DNA of 64,000 bases from an uncultured Desulfobacterales bacterium (GTDB taxonomy: Bacteria > Desulfobacterota > Desulfobulbia > Desulfobulbales > Desulfocapsaceae). Positions within the stretch are counted from its first letter, which is position 1, and each line of letters opens with the position of its first letter. The stretch is taken from NCBI GenBank assembly GCA_937915545.1, contig CALGIJ010000011.1:1-64000 (forward strand). The letters run 5' to 3'. Positions 33,817-43,375 of this stretch are shown here, in pieces. The translations under genes were made by a program, and so were the position numbers. A model generated the notes under the pieces. It was not told where the DNA came from and searched no databases. It saw nothing but the letters and a program-made list of their open reading frames with translations.

Positions 33817-35097
33817 CTATTCCTCCTCTTTCCACACCCGCGCCCCGAGCCCGGAGAGCTTCTCTACCAGCTTTTCATACCCGCGCTCGAGATGGTAGAT
33901 GCGCGAGATCTCGGAACGGCCCGAGGCAGCCAGGGCGGCGATCACCAGGGAAGAGCTGGCGCGCAGGTCGGTAGCCATCACCGGGGCGCCGCTGAGGCCA
34001 TGCATGCCGCGCCCGGAGACCACCGCCGAATGCCCGTCGACCCTGATCGACGCCCCCATGCGCTGCAATTCGGCGACATGCATGAAACGGTTCTCGAAGA
34101 TGGTCTCGGTAATGACGCAGAGTTCCCTGCCGAGGGTCATCAGGGCCATGAACTGTGCCTGCAGGTCGGTAGGATAGCCGGGATAGGGCATGGTCTTGAT
34201 ATCAACGCTGGTGAGAAAAGGCTCGACACGACGCTCATCTGGCCAGGAGATGGCGATGCTGTCGACTCCCTCGTCGACCACCAGGCCGGCGCAGCGCAGC
34301 TTTTCCAGGAGCGACGGCAGGTGTCTGGGGTTGCAGTTAACCACCCGGCCGCAACCGCCGGTGGCGGCGATGGCGATGAGGTAGGTGCCGGCCTCGATGC
34401 GGTCGGGGATGATGGTGCAATCGGCCGGTCGCAGTGAATCCACCCCGTGGATGGTCAGGCAGTCGCCGTCGCGCCCCTCGATGCGCGCCCCCATGCCGTT
34501 GAGCATATCGACGAGGTTGCCGATCTCCGGTTCCCGCGCTGCATTCTTGAGCACGGTGGTGCCTTCGGCAAGCACCGCCGCCATGAGCAGGTTCTCGGTG
34601 CCGGTCACCGAGGGGATGTCGAAGTAGACCACGTTGCCGCGCATGCGCCCATTGCAGCGGGCGTCGACATAGCCACCCTCGAGGGTGCAGCTCACGCCGA
34701 GCCGCTCCAGTCCCATGATATGGAAGTTGATCGGCCGCGCCCCGATGGCGCAGCCCCCGGGCAGGGAGACCTTGGCCCGACCGAGGCGCGCCAGGAGCGG
34801 CCCGAGGACAAGCACCGAAGCCCGCATCGTCTTGACGAGAGTATAGGGCGCCTCGACATCGACGATAGCGCTGCTGTCGATGCGCAGCACGTCGTCGCAG
34901 CGCTCGCTGCGGGCGCCGAGATGGGCGAGCAGGCGCAGAAACGTGCGGGTGTCGCGAAGGTCGGGGACATTACGCAGGGTATGCACGCCGGGGCTGAGCA
35001 GCGTCGCGGCCATGAGGGGCAGGGCGGCGTTCTTGGCGCCGCTGATCTTCACCTCGCCCTGGAGGGGCACACCGCCTTCGACAAGGAGTTTTTCCAT
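33817..35097 (-). CDS. murA: UDP-N-acetylglucosamine 1-carboxyvinyltransferase
   Basis: MurA transfers enolpyruvate to UDP-GlcNAc, the first committed step of peptidoglycan synthesis. The 426-residue protein has SGAKNAALP with Lys22 and the loop LPGGCAIGARPINFH with the catalytic Cys near residue 116, the residue alkylated by fosfomycin. DRIEAGTYLIAIAATGG and YPTDLQAQFMAL are also typical. It is followed on the minus strand by an unknown membrane protein and preceded by prmC with a 29-base gap, suggesting an rpmE/prfA/prmC/murA transcript. Confidence 0.96.
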   Translation of the reverse strand: MEKLLVEGGVPLQGEVKISGAKNAALPLMAATLLSPGVHTLRNVPDLRDTRTFLRLLAHLGARSERCDDVLRIDSSAIVDVEAPYTLVKTMRASVLVLGPLLARLGRAKVSLPGGCAIGARPINFHIMGLERLGVSCTLEGGYVDARCNGRMRGNVVYFDIPSVTGTENLLMAAVLAEGTTVLKNAAREPEIGNLVDMLNGMGARIEGRDGDCLTIHGVDSLRPADCTIIPDRIEAGTYLIAIAATGGCGRVVNCNPRHLPSLLEKLRCAGLVVDEGVDSIAISWPDERRVEPFLTSVDIKTMPYPGYPTDLQAQFMALMTLGRELCVITETIFENRFMHVAELQRMGASIRVDGHSAVVSGRGMHGLSGAPVMATDLRASSSLVIAALAASGRSEISRIYHLERGYEKLVEKLSGLGARVWKEEE

Positions 35098-35126
35098 ATG
35101 GTATCACCGTATTGTGGTGGTCAACT

Positions 35127-36005
35127 TCAAAGTCGTCCGGCCAGCCGGGCATGCAGCACCCGGTCGCGTCCCGCGTAATCGACGAGGATCTCGGCCTGGG
35201 CGAAGGCCGGGGCCGCCCCCCAGGGCAGCGAAAACATCTCCACCACCCTTGGCCCCTGATCGGCGCCGATCTCCATGAACAGCTGGCCACCGGGGCGAAG
35301 ATGGTGGTGAATCTGCCCGCGGATGGCCTCGATCACCTCCAGACCGCTGTCGCCGCCGTCGAGGGCGAGATGCGGTTCGTAACCGGCCACTTCGGGCTGC
35401 AGCGACGAGGCCAGCTCCCGGCGCGCCACATAGGGCGGGTTGGTGACCACCAGGGAAAACATCGGCCCTCTGGCGAAGGGGCCGAAGAGATCCCCGGCAA
35501 CCAGGGTAACCTGCTCGCGCACGCCATGACGGCGGAGATTGTCGCTGGCGACCCGCAGCGCCGCGAGGGAAAGATCAGCGGCATAGAGCGGCCCACCGGT
35601 TTCCCTGGCCAACACGGTAGCGATGACCCCGCTGCCGCAGCACAGGTCGAGGATCGCCCCCGTGGCAAGATGTCGCGGGTCGGTCAGGGCGAGGACGCGG
35701 TCGAGCAGGAACTCGGTTTCCGGCCGCGGGATGAGCACCGCCGGCGAGACGGCAAAGGGCAGCGACCAGAACTCCTGCTCGCCGAAGATATAGGCCAGTG
35801 GCTCGCGCTGGCGCCGCCGCTCGAGAGAAGCCTGCAGACGTTCCACTGCCTCTCCTGGCGGGGTGTCCCCGCCACCGAGCAGCAGCTGCGTCTGCGTCAG
35901 GCCGAGACAGCCGCCAACGAGCAGTTGCGCCTCGTGGCGCCACTCCTCCACCCCCGCCCGGCGCAGCTCTTTTTCCACTATGCGCAGCAGTTCGGCAACA
36001 GTCAT
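35127..36005 (-). CDS. prmC: Release factor glutamine methyltransferase
   Basis: PrmC methylates the Gln of the GGQ motif in class I release factors. The 292-residue enzyme has an N-terminal helical domain and a SAM-binding domain with LDLCCGSGVIATVLA near residue 125 and the catalytic NPPY near 190. The ATG at 36005 gives the family-like start MTVAELLRIVEKEL; an in-frame ATG 17 codons earlier is possible. It lies just downstream of prfA, the gene for its substrate, as in most bacteria. Confidence 0.93.
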   Translation of the reverse strand: MTVAELLRIVEKELRRAGVEEWRHEAQLLVGGCLGLTQTQLLLGGGDTPPGEAVERLQASLERRRQREPLAYIFGEQEFWSLPFAVSPAVLIPRPETEFLLDRVLALTDPRHLATGAILDLCCGSGVIATVLARETGGPLYAADLSLAALRVASDNLRRHGVREQVTLVAGDLFGPFARGPMFSLVVTNPPYVARRELASSLQPEVAGYEPHLALDGGDSGLEVIEAIRGQIHHHLRPGGQLFMEIGADQGPRVVEMFSLPWGAAPAFAQAEILVDYAGRDRVLHARLAGRL

Positions 36006-36074
36006 CCGTCCTGTCTCCCCTTGCTCCCCAAGGCGGCGCAGCCATTGCCTCGCCACGCTGCGGATGCCGCCCCG

Positions 36075-37145
36075 CTACTGGATGGCCTTGAGCTTTTCCG
36101 CCTGATCATGGGCGATAAGCGGGAAGATGACATCCTCGAGCTTGCCACCGATGATGGCGTCGAGCTTATAGAGGGTGAGGTTGATGCGGTGGTCGGTCAT
36201 GCGCCCCTGGGGAAAATTGTAGGTGCGGATGCGCTCGCTGCGGTCGCCACTGCCCACCTGGCTCTTGCGATCCTGGGAGATCTTGTCATGGCGCTCCCGC
36301 TCCAGCATGTCGAGGAGCCTGGCCCGCAGTACCACCAGGGCCTTGGCCTTGTTCTTATGCTGGGATTTTTCGTCCTGGCAGCTCACCACCAGGCCGGTGG
36401 GGAGATGGGTGACGCGTACCGCCGAGTCGGTGGTGTTGACCGATTGCCCGCCGGGGCCGGAGGAGCGGAAGACGTCGAATTTGAGATCGCCCGGATCGAT
36501 ATGCAACTCGACCTCGTCGGCCTCGGGAAGGATGGCCACGGTCACCGCCGAGGTGTGGATGCGTCCCTGGGTCTCCGTCTCCGGGACCCGCTGCACGCGG
36601 TGCACCCCGCTCTCGTATTTCAGCTTGGAGTAGACCTGCTCACCGCTGATCATGGCGATGATCTCCTTGAAGCCGCCGATGCCGATGGGGTTGGAACTCA
36701 TCACCTCGACCCGCCAGCCCATGCTCTCGGCGAAGCGGCTGTACATGCGAAAGAGGTCACCGGCGAACAGGGCCGCCTCGTCTCCGCCGGTGCCGGCACG
36801 AATCTCGAGGAAGATGTTCTTGTCGTCGTTGGGGTCCTTGGGGAGGAGGATGATCTTCATCTCCTCGTCGAGCTGTTTCTCCCGCTCGGCCAGTTCCTCG
36901 AGCTCGGCGCGGGCCAGCTCCTTCATCTCCGGATCTTCCCCTTCGTCGAAGAGTATCGCCTTGTTGGCGCGGATATCTTCCTGCACCTTGATGAACTGGC
37001 GGTATTTATCGTTGAGCTTGACGAGATGGGCATGCTCCCGGACCGCCTTCTGATACTCCCGCTGGTTGTCCACCAGCTGCGGGTCGGATAAACGCCCCTC
37101 GAGATTGGCGATCTTGTCTTCGAGGTCGGCGAATCTATCGAACAT
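36075..37145 (-). CDS. prfA: Peptide chain release factor 1
   Basis: RF1 terminates translation at UAA and UAG. The 356-residue protein has the stop-recognition tripeptide in RVPETETQGR (PxT type), followed by IHTSAVTVAI, and the peptidyl-hydrolysis motif SGPGGQSVN with the Gln methylated by PrmC. QDEKSQHKNKAKA is also conserved. The start MFDRFADLEDKI matches the family; an upstream ATG would add 14 unlike residues. The order rpmE-prfA-prmC is a standard translation cluster. Confidence 0.95.
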   Translation of the reverse strand: MFDRFADLEDKIANLEGRLSDPQLVDNQREYQKAVREHAHLVKLNDKYRQFIKVQEDIRANKAILFDEGEDPEMKELARAELEELAEREKQLDEEMKIILLPKDPNDDKNIFLEIRAGTGGDEAALFAGDLFRMYSRFAESMGWRVEVMSSNPIGIGGFKEIIAMISGEQVYSKLKYESGVHRVQRVPETETQGRIHTSAVTVAILPEADEVELHIDPGDLKFDVFRSSGPGGQSVNTTDSAVRVTHLPTGLVVSCQDEKSQHKNKAKALVVLRARLLDMLERERHDKISQDRKSQVGSGDRSERIRTYNFPQGRMTDHRINLTLYKLDAIIGGKLEDVIFPLIAHDQAEKLKAIQ

Positions 37146-37264
37146 GGCCGTTTCCCTTGAGCCGAGAGGAAAGAAAAAAGTCCACAACCATGCCGAGCAT
37201 CGTTGTGGACCCTACGTAAATATGCCGGGGCGCCGGAGAAGCTCCGACTGGAAGAGAAAGGGGA

Positions 37265-37492
37265 TCAGCTCTTGCCCTTTTCCACCTTGGCGTAATGCTT
37301 GGCGTAGCGCTGCTTGAACTTTTCGATACGGCCGGCCGAGTCGACGAGTTTCTGCTTGCCGGTGAAGTAAGGATGACAGGCGGAGCAGATCTCCACCTTC
37401 ATTTCCTTCATGACCGAACCCAGCTCGATGGTGTTGCCACAGGCACAGGTGGCAGTAATGTTACGATATTCGGGGTGAATTCCTTCCTTCAT
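37265..37492 (-). CDS. rpmE: 50S ribosomal protein L31, zinc-binding type
   Basis: The 75-residue protein has four Cys ligands in CACGN near residue 15 and CSACHPYFTGKQ near 35, so it is the zinc-containing C+ form of L31. The conserved start MKEGIHPEYR begins at 37492 after a GGATAAGGG region. It lies between rho and prfA on the same strand. Its zinc dependence means a zinc-free paralogue could exist elsewhere, but none is in the window. Confidence 0.95.
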   Translation of the reverse strand: MKEGIHPEYRNITATCACGNTIELGSVMKEMKVEICSACHPYFTGKQKLVDSAGRIEKFKQRYAKHYAKVEKGKS

Positions 37493-37633
37493 GACCCTTA
37501 TCCCTCCGACACCCCGCCGGGGTGTGTTGAAGTTGATTTCAAGAAAGTTACGTTGCAATGACAAAACAACTATTTTACCCAGCCGACGCATAGATTTCAA
37601 GGGAAAATACCGCCGCCGGCTGCCCGACCCTCC

Positions 37634-38884
37634 TTAGGCGTTCATCGAGTCCAGGAAATCGGCGTTGCTCTTCTGCAGCTTGAGTTTGTCGATGAGGAAA
37701 TCCATGCAGTCGGCCGGGTTCATCGAGTTGAGCAGTTTGCGCAGGATCCAGATGCGGTTGAGGGCCTCGGGCTTGATGAGCAGATCTTCCTTGCGGGTGC
37801 CCGAGCGCTTGAGGTCGATGGCCGGGAAGATACGCTTGTCGGCCATCTTGCGGTCGAGGATGAGTTCCATGTTGCCGGTGCCCTTGAACTCCTCGAAGAT
37901 GACCTCGTCCATCTTGCTACCAGTCTCGATGAGGGCGGTGGCGAGGATGGTCAGGCTGCCGCCCTCCTCGATATTCCGCGCCGCGCCGAAGAAGCGTTTC
38001 GGACGGTGCAGGGCGTTGGCCTCGACACCACCGGAGAGGATCTTGCCGCTGGCCGGGGTCACCGTGTTGTAAGCGCGGGCGAGACGGGTGATGGAATCGA
38101 GCAGGATGACCACATCCTTTTTGTGCTCCACCAGCCGCTTGGCCTTCTCGATGACCATCTCCGCCACCTGGATATGACGCTGCGGCGGTTCGTCGAAGGT
38201 CGAACTGACCACCTCGGCAGCCTTGACGCTGCGCGTCATTTCGGTGACCTCCTCGGGCCGTTCGTCGATGAGCAGGACGATGAGGTAGACCTCTTTATGA
38301 TTGCGGACGATGGAGTTGGCGATCTTTTGCATGAGCACCGTCTTGCCGGTACGCGGCGGGGCGACGATCAGCCCGCGCTGCCCCTTGCCGATGGGGGCGA
38401 ACATGTCCATGATGCGCATGGAGATGTTGTCCGGCTGCCATTCCAGGGTGAAGGCTTCGTTGGGGTGGAGCGGGGTGAGATTGCCGAAGAGGGTCTTCTG
38501 CTTGCAGGCCTCCGGCGGGTCGAAGTTGATGCTGTCGACCTTGAGCAAGGCGAAATAGCGCTCGCCTTCCTTGGGGGAACGAACCAGGCCCTCGACGGTG
38601 TCGCCGCTGCGCAGGTTGAGGCGGCGGATCTGCGAGGGGGAGACGTAGATGTCGTCGGGACCGGGGAGATAGTTATAGTCCGGGGCGCGCAGGAAACCAA
38701 ATCCGTCGGGCAGGATTTCCAGGACGCCGCTGCCGCGCATCTTGCCGTCCTTGTCGGACTGGGCCTTGAGGATGGCGAAGATCAGTTCCTGTTTACGCAG
38801 AGCACTATAGCCCTCGACCTTCAGCGACCGGGCCAGGGCCACCAGTTCACCGATTTTCATCAGTTTGAGTTCCGCCAGGTTCAT
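37634..38884 (-). CDS. rho: Transcription termination factor Rho
   Basis: Rho is the hexameric RNA-dependent helicase that ends transcripts. The 416-residue protein has the N-terminal helix bundle MNLAELKLMKIGELVALAR (first part MNLAELKLM), the RNA-binding cold-shock-like fold DGFGFLRAPDYNYLPGPDDIYVS (first part DGFGFLRAPDYN), Walker A PPRTGKTVLMQKIA near residue 178, Walker B VVILLDSITRLARAYN, and the R-loop KMDEVIFEEFKGTGNMEL (first part KMDEVIFEEFKG). Length is normal. It is followed by rpmE and prfA on the same strand. Confidence 0.97.
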   Translation of the reverse strand: MNLAELKLMKIGELVALARSLKVEGYSALRKQELIFAILKAQSDKDGKMRGSGVLEILPDGFGFLRAPDYNYLPGPDDIYVSPSQIRRLNLRSGDTVEGLVRSPKEGERYFALLKVDSINFDPPEACKQKTLFGNLTPLHPNEAFTLEWQPDNISMRIMDMFAPIGKGQRGLIVAPPRTGKTVLMQKIANSIVRNHKEVYLIVLLIDERPEEVTEMTRSVKAAEVVSSTFDEPPQRHIQVAEMVIEKAKRLVEHKKDVVILLDSITRLARAYNTVTPASGKILSGGVEANALHRPKRFFGAARNIEEGGSLTILATALIETGSKMDEVIFEEFKGTGNMELILDRKMADKRIFPAIDLKRSGTRKEDLLIKPEALNRIWILRKLLNSMNPADCMDFLIDKLKLQKSNADFLDSMNA

Positions 38885-39226
38885 TAATCTCCTTCTCCTT
38901 TTTCGGGTATATGGGCAGGATACCGGGGAAACACCGTTGACGCCGTGCGGCGCGCCATGCCCTTACGGGGGCTATGGGTGCTGTGGTATTTCGTTAGAGC
39001 GCGGCCTTAGCGAAAAGGCGCGGGAACACCTGCCTCGAGTTGGTTCACTGCGCGTTACGGCAGCGGCTTCTTCGCAGTATGTCGTAGAATAGTGTATTTA
39101 AGGATGGAATGAGCGACCAGATCCGTGGCGAATCACACCATTTGAAGTCTGCCGATGGTCATGACAGACCACCCGCTTCGGGCGTCGCGCGGCAACGAAC
39201 CGCAAACAGGAGTCAACAGAGATGAT
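38885..39226. other. rho leader region
   Basis: These 342 bases separate coaE from rho on the minus strand and presumably hold the rho promoter and leader, which in other bacteria is autoregulated. An AT-rich patch near 39085-39110 may be the promoter. I see no gene and no firm element. Confidence 0.4.
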
Positions 39227-39922
39227 TCAGCAAAGACAGGGATTGGAAAAAACGTTGCTACCCTTATACGTACTCGGTTTCCTGCTGTCAAGTGTTTTAG
39301 CTGGACGCTGTCGCTCCCCCACATTTTTGTCAGCGAGACGGAGTTTTCGTGCCAGCCAGGCGACTTGCTGCACGGTGGCGACAAAGGTGCCACCGTTGTC
39401 GATGACGACATCTCCCCGCGCCACCTTTTCCGCCATGGTCCACTGGCTCGTGGCGACCTCTCGTATTTCCGCAGCGGCGAGGCCATCGCGCCGTGCCACC
39501 CGCGCGGCGAGAAGCGACTCGCCGCCGCCAACGACCACCACCACATCGAACTCACCCTGCCAGCCGACCTCGAAGAGCAACGGCACCTCGACCACCAGAA
39601 AGCGCCCAACTTGCCGACAGGCAAGGGAGGCCTCCGCCACCTCACTCTGCACCAGAGGGTGGAGGATCTCCTCGAGCGCGCTTTTGATCTGTACATCGCT
39701 GAACACTGCCTGACGCAGGGCGAGCCGGTCGATGGCCCCGTCGATGGCGAGAAAGCGCCCGCCAAAACGGTCGGTAAAAGCAGCATGGCCGACTTCCCCG
39801 GGCTGGAGCAGGCGACGGCAGATACGGTCCGTGTCGAGGCACGGGCTATCAAGGGCAGAGGCCAGCAGCCTGCTGACCGTGCTTTTGCCTCCCCCAAAAC
39901 AGCCGGTGACGGCAATATTCAT
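39227..39922 (-). CDS. coaE: Dephospho-CoA kinase
   Basis: CoaE phosphorylates dephospho-CoA in the last step of CoA synthesis. The 231-residue protein has a P-loop TGCFGGGKSTVSRLL near residue 7, DTDRICRRLL near 31, LHPLV near 90 and VEVPLLFE near 115, all CoaE features; the arginines RVARRDG fall in the lid. About 25 residues at the C-terminus (ERQRPAKTL and on) extend past the usual end. Its ATG overlaps the stop of the upstream pseudouridine synthase gene, and GGAGAGAAG precedes it. Confidence 0.9.
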   Translation of the reverse strand: MNIAVTGCFGGGKSTVSRLLASALDSPCLDTDRICRRLLQPGEVGHAAFTDRFGGRFLAIDGAIDRLALRQAVFSDVQIKSALEEILHPLVQSEVAEASLACRQVGRFLVVEVPLLFEVGWQGEFDVVVVVGGGESLLAARVARRDGLAAAEIREVATSQWTMAEKVARGDVVIDNGGTFVATVQQVAWLARKLRLADKNVGERQRPAKTLDSRKPSTYKGSNVFSNPCLC

Positions 39923-40872
39923 CTTCTCTCCCCCTCTGGTGGAGTGATTTCGTCGAGTTCCTCCAGCACTGCGGCGAAGTCCGGCCACAATGGCGCCGAC
40001 ACCTCCATTTCCTGTTGGGTGACCGGATGACGAAATACCAGGCGGAAGGCATGGAGCAACTGCCGCATACAGGACCCGACAGGCTTGCCGCCATAGGTGG
40101 CATCCCCCACCACCGGATGACCGAGATGAGCAAGGTGCACGCGGATCTGGTGGGTGCGACCGGTCTCGATAGTCACCCGCAGCAGGCTCAAGGGACCCTG
40201 GAACTCGCGCAGCACTTCCCAGTTGCTCGCCGCATGGCGCCCACCCTCGACAAGTACCGCCATCTTCTGCCGCTGCCGGGGATGGCGACCGATGGAAGCG
40301 ACGATACGGCCCCTCTTCTGCCCCATCCGTCCATGAACCAGCGCCAGGTACTCCTTGGTCAGCCGTCGGTTTTTAAAGTCGTCGACGAAGCGACGATGCA
40401 CTTCTTCGCGCTTGGCGACCAGCATCACCCCGGAGGTGTCTTTATCGAGCCGATGGACGATCCCGGGCCGCAAGGCATCGCCCACGGCAGCAATGGACAG
40501 ACAGTGGTGGAGCAGTCCGTTGACCAGGGTGCCGTCGATGTTGCCGCTGCCGGGGTGAACCACCAGACCCGGTGGTTTGGAGAGGGCGAGCAGATGTTCA
40601 TCCTCGAACAGGACGACGAAGTCGACCTGCTGCGGAGTGAGTTCAGGGGAGGTGCGCTGCGGCAGCCGACCAGTGACCACCTCGCCAGCGCGCACGCGGT
40701 AACTGCTCCTCCGCGCCATGCCATCGACGACGACAAGCCCGCTGGCAATGGCGTCGGCAAAAAGCGAGCGCGATGTGGCTGGATCCATCAAGGCGAGGAA
40801 CTGATCAAGGCGGATGCGGTCGTAGCCACCGCCGACATTGTATGAAAACGTCCCATTGGTGATGGATTCCAT
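39919..40872 (-). CDS. rluD: RluA/RluD-family pseudouridine synthase
   Basis: This enzyme isomerises uridines to pseudouridine in large-subunit rRNA. The 317-residue protein has an N-terminal S4-like RNA-binding domain (RLDQFLALM and onward) and the catalytic HRLDKDTSGVMLVAK near residue 138 with the nucleophilic Asp. ETGRTHQIRVHLAHLGHPVVGD (first part ETGRTHQIRVHL) is typical. The exact target positions cannot be told from sequence, so rluD is the likely but not certain name. The start is uncertain; an ATG nine codons upstream exists. It is coupled to coaE by an ATGA overlap. Confidence 0.85.
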   Translation of the reverse strand: MESITNGTFSYNVGGGYDRIRLDQFLALMDPATSRSLFADAIASGLVVVDGMARRSSYRVRAGEVVTGRLPQRTSPELTPQQVDFVVLFEDEHLLALSKPPGLVVHPGSGNIDGTLVNGLLHHCLSIAAVGDALRPGIVHRLDKDTSGVMLVAKREEVHRRFVDDFKNRRLTKEYLALVHGRMGQKRGRIVASIGRHPRQRQKMAVLVEGGRHAASNWEVLREFQGPLSLLRVTIETGRTHQIRVHLAHLGHPVVGDATYGGKPVGSCMRQLLHAFRLVFRHPVTQQEMEVSAPLWPDFAAVLEELDEITPPEGERR

Positions 40873-41066
40873 CACAGGAGGCAGGAACTGGCTGCCCATG
40901 TTTCAATCGCGGCCGATGGGCGAAGTTGCCCTCAGGCGGAAAAAGGCTGCCGGCGACAGAGGCTCTGCCAGGCAAGCCCAGGTATCAGCGCAGGGGGAGA
41001 AATGGTGGGCGATGTGCGCATGGACCTGCCCTGGCTGCGTCCCCAGACAATGGACCAAACAGGGCA

Positions 41067-41546
41067 TCAGGAAAAAATGGCCTCGATCGATTTGCTGACC
41101 GCCGACTCTTCGGTGTTCTGGGCCAGCGAAAGTTCCTTGACCAGCAGGTTCTTGGCGGTGTCGAGCATCTTTCGCTCGCCGTAGCTGAGGTCCTTGTCAA
41201 CACTGAGCAGGAAGAGGTCGCGCAGCACCACCGCCACCTCCTGCACCGAGCCGGTTTTGATCTTCTCCATATAGTCGCGATAGCGGCGATTCCAGGTCTG
41301 CGTACCAAGAACCACCGAGCGGTCGGCGAGAATATCGTAGACATTACTGACTTCATGTTTGCCGACGATGGCCCGCAAGCCGACATTCTTGCTGCCGCTG
41401 GTCGGAATCATGATGCGCATGCTGTTGTCGAGGATCTCGAAAACGTAGAACGATTGATCGATGCCGCCGATTTTCTTGGTCTCGACTGCCCTGATAACCC
41501 CAACGCCATGGGCCGGGTAAACAGCCATATCGCCTTCACAGAACAC
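41067..41546 (-). CDS. CarD-family transcriptional regulator
   Basis: The 159-residue protein is a CarD/CdnL-type RNA-polymerase-binding regulator. The N-terminal Tudor-like domain begins FCEGDMAVYPAHGVGVI and the C-terminal helical DNA-binding domain includes WNRRYRDYMEKIKTGS and LSYGERKMLDTAKNLL. Translation most likely starts at GTG 41546, six bases after GGAGA; the frame stays open upstream but with unlike sequence. Such proteins stabilise open promoter complexes, especially at rRNA and other growth genes. It lies 194 bases upstream of the pseudouridine synthase gene. Confidence 0.9.
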   Translation of the reverse strand: MFCEGDMAVYPAHGVGVIRAVETKKIGGIDQSFYVFEILDNSMRIMIPTSGSKNVGLRAIVGKHEVSNVYDILADRSVVLGTQTWNRRYRDYMEKIKTGSVQEVAVVLRDLFLLSVDKDLSYGERKMLDTAKNLLVKELSLAQNTEESAVSKSIEAIFS

Positions 41547-42004
41547 GTTTTTCTCCTTAATCAAAAACTGCCGAAAGCCAGGTGCCGAACTGAAAAGAAA
41601 AGAGATTCTGCTGGTAATACCGCCGGGGGAAGTGCCGACACTCCCGAAGGAACTCGGGCAATGCGGTGTGGCGTGACGTTCTTGCTGCGGTGACTGACCA
41701 GGTGCGGTCGGAGGTACGGGACAACTGCAACATACCACACTGCGAGATTTTTTGCCGCATTTTTCCGGGCAAAGGGAAAATGCCGATATGGCGGCTGAGG
41801 GCTTAGATCACAGACAGCGGCGCCGAGAGAGGCATATGGCGAGGTTCAGGGGAGTTACCAAGATCCCGGCGGGGAGTGGCGGAAAAACGCCGCCTGCTGC
41901 CCCAATCGCCGGCGTCCCGGCCATGCCCCAGACCAGTTGTCATGGATGCATCCTGCAAGGTCCTGGCCCGAAAAGGACAGGCTGCCAGCCTTCAGTGCAT
42001 GAAC
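41547..42004. other. Intergenic region upstream of carD
   Basis: These 458 bases lie between pth and carD on the minus strand and should hold the carD promoter. A TTTGCC/GGCAAA inverted repeat (roughly 41752-41775) could form a short hairpin. Small plus-strand open frames here look spurious: Arg/Pro-rich with no domain. Confidence 0.35.
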
Positions 42005-42598
42005 CTATTTGAGGATGTTGAGCGCCCCCATGGCCCGCTCCGCGCCCTGTTCGAAAAAGAGGCGGATGCCGTCGCTTACTGCTGGAAATCGGGCATTGAC
42101 GATGTCCTTTTCGACGGCAGAGAACTCGCTCAGTACATAGCGCTCCACCGGAAATTCTGGGTGCACCTCGCCTTTGCCCGGCCTGCCGATGCCGATCTTG
42201 AGGCGGTAAAACTCGGCAGCGCCGAGGCATTCCACCAGGGATTTGATACCATTATGTCCCCCGCTTCCGCCCCCCTTGACCAGTTTGATCCGTCCCGGAT
42301 GCATATCGAGATCGTCATGAACAACAAGGATACGCTCTGCGGGGGTCTTGAAAAAACGTGCGAACTGGGCCACCGCCCTGCCACTGAGGTTCATATAGGT
42401 CATCGGCATGACCACGTGCACCCTGCGTGCGGAGAGAGTGAGCGCGATGTACTGGGCCTGCCATTTCTCACTGCAGTTCCCCCGCGCGAAGCGGCCGAGA
42501 AAATGCTCGAGCACCATGAATCCGACATTGTGGCGGGTATGGCGATACTGCTCACCGGGGTTGCCGAGGCCGATGAGCAGGCAGTCCTGATGTTCCAT
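42005..42598 (-). CDS. pth: Peptidyl-tRNA hydrolase
   Basis: Pth releases peptides from peptidyl-tRNA that drops off ribosomes. The 197-residue protein has GLGNPGEQYRHTRHNVGF near residue 10 with the catalytic His in RHNVGF, PMTYMNLSG near 68, and VVHDDLDMHPGRIKLVKGG near 92. Length is normal from ATG 42598; the frame remains open upstream. It is directly downstream of rplY, the usual neighbour. Confidence 0.95.
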   Translation of the reverse strand: MEHQDCLLIGLGNPGEQYRHTRHNVGFMVLEHFLGRFARGNCSEKWQAQYIALTLSARRVHVVMPMTYMNLSGRAVAQFARFFKTPAERILVVHDDLDMHPGRIKLVKGGGSGGHNGIKSLVECLGAAEFYRLKIGIGRPGKGEVHPEFPVERYVLSEFSAVEKDIVNARFPAVSDGIRLFFEQGAERAMGALNILK

Positions 42599-42712
42599 AT
42601 GAAGACCGGCAGAGAACGACAAAGGTCCGGAAAAGAATCTTTCCCGGACCTTCAAAGATATCTCGCGTTGCGCCGCGGCGAATGCTCCCGCCACGGCCAG
42701 GGATGCTGACGC

Positions 42713-43282
42713 TTACGCCGCCTTTTGTCCCGGCTTGATCACGCTCACCGCATTGCAGGAGGTGTCGGTGACCATGCGCACGTTTTCGGGAATGGCGATC
42801 TGTCCGCAGGTGATGCTGTCGCCCATGGCGAGGTTAGTGACATCGACCACGCACTCGTTGGGGATATCGAGGGGCTTGCCCTCGAGCACCACCTTGTGGT
42901 ATTCGATGACCATATCGCCGCCGAGATCGACACCTTTGGCCGTTCCCTGATAGATCACCGGAACGGTGTAGCGGCGGTCTTTTTCCAGATCGATCTCACA
43001 GAAATCGACATGAATGAGGGTGTCGCGAACCGGATCGGTCTGCACCTCACCGACGCGCACCTTCTTCTCGCCGAAACCCTCGATCTGCAGCGTCACCACG
43101 GTATTCTTACGGGCAAACTCGAGTAGCTGGGAGGTGAGGATCTTGGTGTCGATCTCCAGCATCATCGCCTCTCCGCCCCCACCGTAAACCACGGCCGGAG
43201 TAATCCCCTTCATCCGCATCTGCCGCATCGGACCCTTACCGGAGCTCTTTCTCTGCGATGCGGCGATTTCCACTTGATACAT
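42713..43282 (-). CDS. rplY: 50S ribosomal protein L25, general stress type (CTC)
   Basis: The 189-residue protein combines an L25 N-terminal 5S-rRNA-binding domain (SSGKGPMRQMRMKGITPAVVYGGG, first part SSGKGPMRQMR) with the C-terminal domain of the CTC family (HVDFCEIDLEKDRRYTVPV, VVDVTNLAMGDSI). It is longer than the 94-residue E. coli L25, as in many other bacteria. GGAGG precedes the ATG closely. It lies between prs and pth, a conserved order. Confidence 0.93.
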   Translation of the reverse strand: MYQVEIAASQRKSSGKGPMRQMRMKGITPAVVYGGGGEAMMLEIDTKILTSQLLEFARKNTVVTLQIEGFGEKKVRVGEVQTDPVRDTLIHVDFCEIDLEKDRRYTVPVIYQGTAKGVDLGGDMVIEYHKVVLEGKPLDIPNECVVDVTNLAMGDSITCGQIAIPENVRMVTDTSCNAVSVIKPGQKAA

Positions 43283-43303
43283 ATTGCCTCCTTTGTCGAA
43301 CGA

Positions 43304-43321
43304 TGACGGCTTCAGCCGTCA
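43304..43321 (-). other. Hairpin between prs and rplY
   Basis: TGACGGC and GCCGTCA pair perfectly around a four-base loop, TTCA on the plus strand and TGAA on the minus. There is no T-run on the minus side, so it is more likely an RNA-stability or attenuation element than a terminator. Confidence 0.45.
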
Positions 43322-43375
43322 AAAGTCGAACGAATTCAAAAAACTGTTTCAGCCCGGAACTGGCCCCCACGCCGA